Source: LH-M37 sp965602855
GTDB taxonomy: Bacteria > Pseudomonadota > Gammaproteobacteria > SZUA-229
DNA length: 21,027 nucleotides
NCBI GenBank assembly: GCA_965602855.1
Contig: CBFCZV010000037.1
Coordinates: 1-21,027, forward strand
Direction: 5' to 3'
Shown here: piece by piece, positions 15,567-21,027 of the stretch
Layout of the letters: every line of letters starts with the position of its first letter
Position numbering within the stretch: position 1 is the first letter of the stretch
Translations under genes and position numbers: made by a program
The notes under the pieces: generated by a model
The model's input: the letters and a program-made list of their open reading frames with translations, nothing else
Database searches by the model: none
Told to the model about the DNA's origin: nothing

Positions 15567-18044
15567 TTAGTTTTTTGTGCGAGTAAGTCTCAGGGCGTTT
15601 AATACGACCAGTAATGAGCTGGCTGACATGCCGATGGCGGCCATCCAGGGTTCTACATAACCTGCGGCGGCGGCGGGTACGGCGAGTAGATTGTAACCGA
15701 AAGCCCAGCTCAGGTTTTGTTTGATGATTTTTAGTGTGCGTCTTGATATTTGATAGCCTGAGTACAGGTGCTCGACGTGATTGGATAATAGAATCATATC
15801 GGCGTGTGCTGCAGCGAGTTGAGTGCCACTACCCATGGCGATAGAAACATCGGCACCGGCGAGTACCGGTGCATCGTTGATGCCGTCTCCGGTCATTGCG
15901 ACGATGGCACCATTTTGTTGCATGGTCTGTACCTGAGCCAGTTTATCGGCGGGTTTTAGATCGGCGTAAACATTATCGATCCCGACCTGTCTGGCGATGC
16001 GTCTGGCGTTGGCTTCGTGATCACCGGTCATCAGGGTGATGGTTTTATTTTGCTGTTTGAGTTTTTCTATTAGTGGTTTAGCTTCTTCTCTGAGTTCATC
16101 ATCGAAAGCAAAAACGGCGAATGCTTTTTTATCTGTCGCCAGTGCGACCAGTGTTAGTTCATCAATTTGATGTTCTGTGAGCAATTCTGCCGAGATGTTC
16201 GTCTGACAGACCTGATTGATGTATTTGATGTTACCGAGATACCACGTTGTATTTTCAATATTGCCGCTGACTCCCTGACCCGCTGAGTTTTCAAGTTGGC
16301 TAACTTTAATGGTATTGCCGTGTTTTGATTTGTTTGTGGCCTGTATCAAACTTCTGGCGACAGGGTGTTCGGAACCGGCTTCCAGTGCAGCGGCGATTTG
16401 AAGATGGTTTTTAATATTATCCTCATCGAGTGATATTGATTTAACCAGACGGATGTTGCCCTGTGTCAGCGTGCCGGTTTTGTCGAATACAAAGTCGGTG
16501 GCCTTGCCCAGTGTTTCCAGTGCGGTTGCGCTGGTGGGTAATAAACCTAATCGTGCAAGCTGTCCGCTGGCGGCGGTGATGGCGGTGGGTGTAGCCAGTG
16601 ACAAAGCACAGGGACAGGTGACCACCAGTGTGGCGATGGTGATGGCGACCCAATGTTCGGGGCTGGTCTGATACCAGTAAATAGCCACACCGCTGGCCAG
16701 AAGTAAAATAATGCTGACAAATTTTGAAGCTAGTCTATCGGCCATTTTGGCGATGGCCGGTTTTCTGTTCTGTGCTTCATCGAGCAGGCGATGAATGGAA
16801 GCGAGCACGGTATCGTCACCAATTTTGTCGATTTGAATCACCAGTGGACTTTCGGTGTTGGTGCTGCCGCCGACGGCTTCGTCGTTGATGGTTTTGGTCA
16901 CGGGCAGACTTTCGCCAGTGATCAGTGATTCATTAATACCGGAAATGCCTTCGACGATGGTGCCATCAGCGGGGATATTTTCACCGGGGCGTACCAGCAC
17001 GTAGTCACCAATGCTGAGTTCGGCAACGGAAATGTTGCTCTGGTTTTGCTGGTCGAAATGGCCATTTTCATCAAGCGCCAGTTTGGTAGCAATCGCAGGC
17101 TGTAAATTGAGCAGGGCTTCGGTGGCTTCAGCAGTGCGTTTGCGGGCGTTGGATTCGAAGTAACGTGCTGATAATAAAAAGAAGGTAAACATGGCGACCG
17201 AGTCAAAATAGACCTCACCGCTGCCCTGAAAAGTGTGCATGACGCTGGCGCTGAAGGCGATGCCGATGCCAAGTGCAACGGGCACATCCATGCCAACGCG
17301 TTTATTTTTAAGATCACGCAAGGCGGCACTGAAGAAGGGTCTGGAAGCAAATAATAGCAGTGGCACGGTGACGGCCATGCTCACCCAGCGGAACATCTGT
17401 TTAAAACCTTCTTCTATGCCCCACCAGTCACCGGTGTACATGGCGACGGCCAGAATCATGATTTGCATGCCCAGTATGGCGGCGATGCCGATACGGCGCA
17501 GCTGCTGTTTTTTCTCTTTCTCGATCAGGTATTGCTGGTGATCCGGGTTGTAAGGATGGGCCAGATAACCGATCCGGGTAATGGATTCGAGAATCTCGCT
17601 GAGGCTGATGCGGGTGTTATCCCAACGGACTCTGGCTCGGTTGTTGGAGTAGTTGATGTTGGCGCTGATTACGCCGGGCAGGGCGTTTAAATGCTGTTCA
17701 TTCAACCAGATACAGGCAGCGCAGACGATACCTTCCAGGATAAGTGAGACTTCACGAATTTCTTCACTGCCATCTGAAATGAACTGTTTTTGAATCTGTG
17801 GGTTGTCGTAGGCTTTGAGCTGTTGCAGGAATTCAGGCACGATTTTTTCGGCCTTCTGTGATGGCTCAGTTCTGAATTTATAGAAATCTTCCATGCCGCT
17901 ATTAACGATAGATTGTGCCACCGCCTGACATCCATAGCAGCACATGGCCTCATCTTTGCCGTTGATATTTACACGAATATCAAGCTTGTTGGGTACTGGT
18001 AATCCACAGTGAAAGCAGATTTTTACTGGGTTTTTTTGTTTCAT
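15567..18044 (-). CDS. ccoI: Copper-exporting P1B-type ATPase for cbb3 oxidase assembly
   Basis: An 825-residue CcoI/FixI-type ATPase that moves copper across the inner membrane for the cbb3 oxidase. The N-terminus has a cysteine-rich extension (CFHC at 10-13 and CCYGC near 35-39), typical of CcoI and absent from ordinary CopA. A heavy-metal-associated domain with C108-A-A-C111 follows. Eight membrane helices are expected; the copper-path motif CPC is at 477-479. The phosphorylated aspartate is D521 in DKTGTLT, the hinge GDGINDAP starts at 719, and SEHPVARSL is the nucleotide-binding HP motif. It is the first gene of a minus-strand unit with ccoS and the 183-residue gene, and is divergent from fnr across 160 bp. 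The ATG has no Shine-Dalgarno sequence in its AT-rich leader. Confidence 0.95.
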   Translation of the reverse strand: MKQKNPVKICFHCGLPVPNKLDIRVNINGKDEAMCCYGCQAVAQSIVNSGMEDFYKFRTEPSQKAEKIVPEFLQQLKAYDNPQIQKQFISDGSEEIREVSLILEGIVCAACIWLNEQHLNALPGVISANINYSNNRARVRWDNTRISLSEILESITRIGYLAHPYNPDHQQYLIEKEKKQQLRRIGIAAILGMQIMILAVAMYTGDWWGIEEGFKQMFRWVSMAVTVPLLLFASRPFFSAALRDLKNKRVGMDVPVALGIGIAFSASVMHTFQGSGEVYFDSVAMFTFFLLSARYFESNARKRTAEATEALLNLQPAIATKLALDENGHFDQQNQSNISVAELSIGDYVLVRPGENIPADGTIVEGISGINESLITGESLPVTKTINDEAVGGSTNTESPLVIQIDKIGDDTVLASIHRLLDEAQNRKPAIAKMADRLASKFVSIILLLASGVAIYWYQTSPEHWVAITIATLVVTCPCALSLATPTAITAASGQLARLGLLPTSATALETLGKATDFVFDKTGTLTQGNIRLVKSISLDEDNIKNHLQIAAALEAGSEHPVARSLIQATNKSKHGNTIKVSQLENSAGQGVSGNIENTTWYLGNIKYINQVCQTNISAELLTEHQIDELTLVALATDKKAFAVFAFDDELREEAKPLIEKLKQQNKTITLMTGDHEANARRIARQVGIDNVYADLKPADKLAQVQTMQQNGAIVAMTGDGINDAPVLAGADVSIAMGSGTQLAAAHADMILLSNHVEHLYSGYQISRRTLKIIKQNLSWAFGYNLLAVPAAAAGYVEPWMAAIGMSASSLLVVLNALRLTRTKN

Positions 18045-18132
18045 TTAGTTTATTTATTTTTCACTTTAGGTTCTAAAAATGCGCAAAGGATGCTTTAATT
18101 GCCTGTAGGATTACGTGCTGGATTTTATAGTT

Positions 18133-18138
18133 TATAAT
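18133..18138 (+). promoter_or_regulatory. Possible -10 box for fnr
   Basis: A perfect TATAAT within AT-rich DNA 67 bp upstream of the fnr ATG; the -35 at 17 bp (attacg) is poor. No FNR-type box is evident in the fnr-ccoI gap (18045-18204), so neither autoregulation nor FNR control of ccoI is supported by sequence. Confidence 0.35.
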
Positions 18139-18204
18139 CTGGCGCATAAAGGTAAAATGGTATGGACGCGCAAAATAGGCTCATTTAGCTGAGAACAATA
18201 AGAT

Positions 18205-18981
18205 ATGCCCGATACAAATAAACCACAGTTAGTCACGTTTGATCGACTCAAAGTTTCCTGTGGTCAGTGTAATTTGAATGAGCTTTGCTTTCCTCATGGT
18301 ATGAATTCTGAGGATATGTGCAAACTGGATTCGTTGGTTGAGCAACGTAAACCCATGCAGAAGAATGATCATCTATATCGTGAGAGTGATTCTGCACACG
18401 CTATTTATGCGGTACGCTCTGGTAGTGTCAAAACCCTTGTTGAAAGCCCAAATGGTGATGAGCAGATAGTCGGCTTTCATTTGCCGGGTGAATTGCTGGG
18501 GCTGGATGGCTTTATGGATGGCAGTCATACCTGTACCGCAATTTCTCTGGAAACCACCAGTGTTTGCGCTATACCGATGGCTAAACTGGAAAGTCTTTGT
18601 GGAACCATTCCCGGTTTACAGCACCAAATGTGGCGCATTATGGGCAAGGAGGTTACCGAAGAGCATAAGATGCTGCTGATGCTGGGGAAGATGAGCGCCG
18701 AGGAGAAAATTGCTACTTTCCTTCTGAGTATTTCACGTCGTATGGGTGAGCGTCACTGGAAAACGACTGAATTTGTTTTGAGTATGCCGCGTCAGGATAT
18801 TGCGAACTATCTGGGTCTGGCAGTGGAAACGGTGAGTCGCTTGTTCGCTCAGTATCAGGAAGCGGGCATTATCAAGGTCGATCGACGCCGCATTAGCATC
18901 CTTCTGCTTCAGCGATTAAAGGAAATCGTTGGTGAAACAGAGGATATCAAAGCAAAAAATGGTAACGGACTCGATACCTAG
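18205..18981 (+). CDS. fnr: Oxygen-sensing Crp/Fnr-family regulator (FNR/ANR type)
   Basis: A 258-residue cytoplasmic transcription factor. The cysteines that hold the oxygen-labile [4Fe-4S] cluster in FNR are all present: C19, C22 and C28 (C-X2-C-X5-C), plus C110 in SHTCTAIS. An additional C39 is not part of the known set. The cyclic-nucleotide-binding-like barrel covers about 40-150, a long dimer helix about 150-180, and the winged helix-turn-helix about 195-245. The recognition helix VETVSRLF carries the E-x2-SR signature that reads TTGAT-N4-ATCAA. It should therefore bind the FNR-like box upstream of hemN (20424-20437). Its neighbours ccoI, ccoS, hemN and ccoN are classic members of such a regulon. 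Its Shine-Dalgarno sequence is weak, and its stop overlaps the hemN stop by 4 bp. Confidence 0.96.
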   Translation: MPDTNKPQLVTFDRLKVSCGQCNLNELCFPHGMNSEDMCKLDSLVEQRKPMQKNDHLYRESDSAHAIYAVRSGSVKTLVESPNGDEQIVGFHLPGELLGLDGFMDGSHTCTAISLETTSVCAIPMAKLESLCGTIPGLQHQMWRIMGKEVTEEHKMLLMLGKMSAEEKIATFLLSISRRMGERHWKTTEFVLSMPRQDIANYLGLAVETVSRLFAQYQEAGIIKVDRRRISILLLQRLKEIVGETEDIKAKNGNGLDT

Positions 18982-20369
18982 ATAACTTTTGAATAGCGCC
19001 GTTGCAGCAGGTCTTTTTTCAGGTAACGGTCGAATTCCATACTGATGACTCGAGACAATAAGCGACCCGAGGCGGTGACTTCGATATGCTTCTTGTCCAT
19101 GATGATCAGGCCATCTTCTACCATAGTCTTCAAAGCAGGTAACGCTGAAGCAAAGTACTTTTCAAAATCAAAGCCCCATCTGGCTTCAATCTGATCTATA
19201 TTCAGTCTGTTATTGCACATCAGCTGGTTGATTACTTCACGACGTAAAATATCATCCGCTTCCAGCTCTATGCCTCTGAAAACCGGGATTTTCCCCTGTT
19301 CGATAGAAGCCTTGTAATCATCGACAGTTCTTACATTCTGTGAATAGTTGTCACCGATACGGCTGATGGCAGTAATGCCCATGGCAACGGTGTCGCAGTC
19401 AGCATGAGTTGAATAACCCTGGAAATTACGATGCAAGGTACCTTGCTGTTGGGCTTTGGTTAAATCGTCAGTCTGTTTGGCGAAATGATCCATGCCGATA
19501 TAGGCGTAACCCGCCTGCTGTAATTTATCGATGGTCATCTGAAGGATTTTTAATTTTTCTTCGGCCTTCGGTAGATCTGATTCCTCTATGCGACGCTGGG
19601 GTTTGAACATTTCCGGCATGTGCGCATAGTTATAAACGGCAAGACGATCAGGGCTGGCCTCAATGGTCGATTGAATGGTTCTTTCAAAACTTTCCAGCGT
19701 CTGTTTGGGTAGACCGTACATCAGATCTATATTGATAGAATGAAAATCATTTTTTCGAGCGGCATCGACAACCTTAACAATCTGTTCTTTGGTGTGGACT
19801 CGATTAACGGCATCCTGCACGTCCGGATCAAAATCCTGCACGCCGAAGCTGATGCGGTTGAAGCCAATACTTCGTAGGAACGCAATGCGTTCTTCGTCAA
19901 CGGTGCGAGGATCGACTTCAATGCCGAATTCGCCGTCATCACCTTCAGGAATAGTAAAGTGTTGTCTCAGGCAATCAAAAATATCACCGATGGATTCATT
20001 ATCAAGAAAGGTGGGTGTGCCACCGCCCCAGTGTATTTGAACTACTGGGCGTGTCTTATCAAATAGTTTGCTCTGTAAGGCAATTTCTTTTTTGAGTAGA
20101 TCAACGTAAGCGGGTGCTTTGTCTTTATCCTTTGTGACAATCTTGCTGCAACCGCAGTAATAACAGATGGTGTCGCAAAAAGGGATGTGCAAATAAAGCG
20201 ATAAGGGCGTAGGAATAGGGTCGTTATTACTATCATCAACCCATTCGCAGTAATCTTCGGGGCCGTAATCAGTATTGAACTGTACAGCTGTAGGATAAGA
20301 GGTGTAGCGAGGGCCTGAGCAATCGTAGCGGCTGATCAGGTCTTTATCGAAGATGACTTTATTGTTCAT
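18978..20369 (-). CDS. hemN: Oxygen-independent coproporphyrinogen III dehydrogenase (radical SAM)
   Basis: The 463-residue product decarboxylates coproporphyrinogen III to protoporphyrinogen IX without oxygen, using S-adenosylmethionine and a [4Fe-4S] cluster. The cluster motif is C65-X3-C69-X2-C72, followed by C74, as in HemN. Other hallmarks are the N-terminal SGPRYTSYPTA, the HWGGGTPTFL glycine motif, and the C-terminal HemN domain from about 360, including MCNNRLN. Full length and the presence of the N-terminal segment separate it from HemW. An AAGGG Shine-Dalgarno sequence lies 7 nt before the ATG. The promoter has a good -10 (20397-20402) and an FNR-like box in activator position. It supplies haem for the oxidase when oxygen is scarce. 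Confidence 0.96.
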   Translation of the reverse strand: MNNKVIFDKDLISRYDCSGPRYTSYPTAVQFNTDYGPEDYCEWVDDSNNDPIPTPLSLYLHIPFCDTICYYCGCSKIVTKDKDKAPAYVDLLKKEIALQSKLFDKTRPVVQIHWGGGTPTFLDNESIGDIFDCLRQHFTIPEGDDGEFGIEVDPRTVDEERIAFLRSIGFNRISFGVQDFDPDVQDAVNRVHTKEQIVKVVDAARKNDFHSINIDLMYGLPKQTLESFERTIQSTIEASPDRLAVYNYAHMPEMFKPQRRIEESDLPKAEEKLKILQMTIDKLQQAGYAYIGMDHFAKQTDDLTKAQQQGTLHRNFQGYSTHADCDTVAMGITAISRIGDNYSQNVRTVDDYKASIEQGKIPVFRGIELEADDILRREVINQLMCNNRLNIDQIEARWGFDFEKYFASALPALKTMVEDGLIIMDKKHIEVTASGRLLSRVISMEFDRYLKKDLLQRRYSKVI

Positions 20370-20396
20370 GAAACGCCCTTGGTTTGAGGATCAAAA

Positions 20397-20402
20397 AGTA
20401 TA
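20397..20402 (-). promoter_or_regulatory. -10 box of the hemN promoter
   Basis: TATACT on the minus strand. The predicted transcription start near 20390 leaves a 5' leader of about 20 nt. There is no good -35 hexamer at the usual distance, as expected for an activator-dependent promoter; the FNR-like box takes its place. Confidence 0.6.
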
Positions 20403-20423
20403 CGTTGGGTATTTTTTTTGATT

Positions 20424-20437
20424 GTGACTTGCATCAA
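20424..20437. promoter_or_regulatory. FNR/ANR-like binding site
   Basis: gtgac-ttgc-atcaa matches eight of the ten specified bases of TTGAT-N4-ATCAA, with a perfect right half. Its centre (20430.5) is about 41 bp upstream of the predicted hemN start, the class II activator position. It lies about 200 bp upstream of the ccoN promoter, so direct action on ccoN is less likely. Confidence 0.65.
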
Positions 20438-20595
20438 GTCTGGATAATGTTATTTACTGCTTTATTTACAAGGGCATACCACCTGCTATGGCTGTGCAAT
20501 TTGGTTCGATTCTTATTTTTCTTGTTGAGTATGAAAGGCTTTCTTTGAAATATTGCTGGCGATATAATTATGCAGTAATTTCGTGTGGTTATACG

Positions 20596-20624
20596 TAGAC
20601 GGCTATTTTTAGATTGCGTATAAT
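20596..20624 (+). promoter_or_regulatory. Sigma-70 promoter of ccoN
   Basis: tagacg (20596-20601) and a perfect TATAAT (20619-20624) with 17-bp spacing, giving a start near 20631 and a 50-nt leader before ccoN. No FNR box overlaps it, which suggests oxygen-independent basal expression of this oxidase. The rest of the 310-bp hemN-ccoN gap holds no supportable gene. Confidence 0.55.
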
Positions 20625-20679
20625 ACTGCCCGCTTCTTATATACAAATAACTTGAAATAGTTCTCAGGAACCTGGAAGG

Positions 20680-21027
20680 ATGCATTCTATGAATGATGAA
20701 ACCTATAACTACGCAGTAGTCAGAAAATTTGCCGTGATGGCAGTGATCTGGGGTATTGTGGGTATGACTGTTGGTGTTTTAATAGCTTCTCAAATGGCCT
20801 GGCCGGTGATGAACTTTGATACGCCATGGTTAACTTTTGGTCGTTTACGTCCTTTACATACTAATGCAGTTGTTTTCGCCTTTGGCGGTTCTGCTTTGTT
20901 TGCTACCTCTTATTACGTGGTGCAGCGAACCTGTCATGTACGTTTATTTGCGCCTAAATTGGCAGAATTTACTTTCTGGGGCTGGATGCTCGTTATTGTT
21001 CTGGCTGCGATCACACTTCCAATGGGT
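20680..21027 (+). CDS. ccoN: Cbb3-type cytochrome c oxidase subunit I, 5' part
   Basis: The first 116 codons of the catalytic subunit; the gene runs off the window's right edge. The product reduces oxygen to water and pumps protons at the inner membrane, and belongs to a high-affinity oxidase with CcoO and CcoP. The visible part has the first helices (about 15-40, 60-82 and 100-116) and the conserved FGRLRPLHTNAV-FAFGG segment, whose H60 is a ligand of the low-spin haem b in this family. Two starts are possible: ATG 20680 (AGGAA 9 nt upstream) or ATG 20689 (GGAAGG 9 nt upstream); they differ by three residues. I list the first. ccoO, ccoQ and ccoP would be expected immediately downstream. Confidence 0.95.
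   Translation, partial: MHSMNDETYNYAVVRKFAVMAVIWGIVGMTVGVLIASQMAWPVMNFDTPWLTFGRLRPLHTNAVVFAFGGSALFATSYYVVQRTCHVRLFAPKLAEFTFWGWMLVIVLAAITLPMG

Noticed and set aside
20418..20437. TTGAT at 20418 paired with ATCAA at 20433 as an FNR site
   Set aside because: The two halves are 10 bp apart instead of 4. The properly spaced site at 20424-20437 explains the right half better.
20434..20685. 83-codon minus-strand frame in the hemN-ccoN gap
   Set aside because: It runs antisense through the ccoN promoter and start codon and has the composition of AT-rich non-coding DNA; no domain is recognisable.

Overview
The window looks like a chromosomal segment of a free-living gammaproteobacterium of moderate GC content. 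The evidence is a fused kinase/GNAT-type ArgA, a NadC and PurD of ordinary bacterial length, an FNR/ANR-type regulator, and a cbb3 oxidase gene set (ccoN, ccoI, ccoS) arranged around fnr and hemN. I cannot assign a genus from the sequence alone.

Layout from left to right. (1) 5-1240: a complete IS30-family insertion sequence with perfect 30-bp inverted repeats and an intact DDE transposase. It ends 26 bp from the stop codon of the next gene. (2) 1267-4214, minus strand: a compact argA-nadC-plsC-like operon for arginine, NAD and phospholipid biosynthesis. (3) 4342-6354, plus strand: a membrane-anchored LTA-synthase/phosphoglycerol-transferase-like enzyme, ending at a hairpin and convergent with (4). 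(4) 6395-7667, minus strand: a DUF389 (TIGR00341-type) membrane protein followed by a small DUF2892 membrane protein. (5) 7668-8280: 613 bp without a clear protein gene. It contains a convincing minus-strand transcription unit: a near-consensus promoter, about 230 nt of structured RNA, and a strong intrinsic terminator lying only about 20 bp upstream of the DUF389 start. This is either a small RNA or an attenuating leader, and it is the most interesting non-coding feature here. (6) 8281-13389, plus strand: a 1702-residue exported protein built from a DUF11-like domain and eight two-cysteine repeats (DUF7933-like), with no visible surface anchor. (7) 13393-13425: a perfect 15-bp hairpin separating it from the convergent purD. 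(8) 13428-18044, minus strand: purD, then an unrecognised gene with two CXXC pairs, ccoS, and the copper-exporting ATPase gene ccoI; the last three are tightly packed. (9) 18205-18981: fnr, on the plus strand. (10) 18978-20369: hemN on the minus strand, its stop interlocked with that of fnr. (11) 20680-end: the first 116 codons of ccoN, plus strand, cut by the window edge.

The right third is a low-oxygen respiration module. The FNR/ANR-type sensor reads oxygen through an iron-sulfur cluster. HemN makes haem precursors without oxygen. CcoI and CcoS deliver copper and haem to the cbb3 oxidase, whose catalytic subunit starts at the right edge. An FNR-like box at 20424-20437 sits about 41 bp upstream of the predicted hemN transcription start, which is activator geometry. 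ccoG, ccoH and the rest of ccoNOPQ are not visible in the window.
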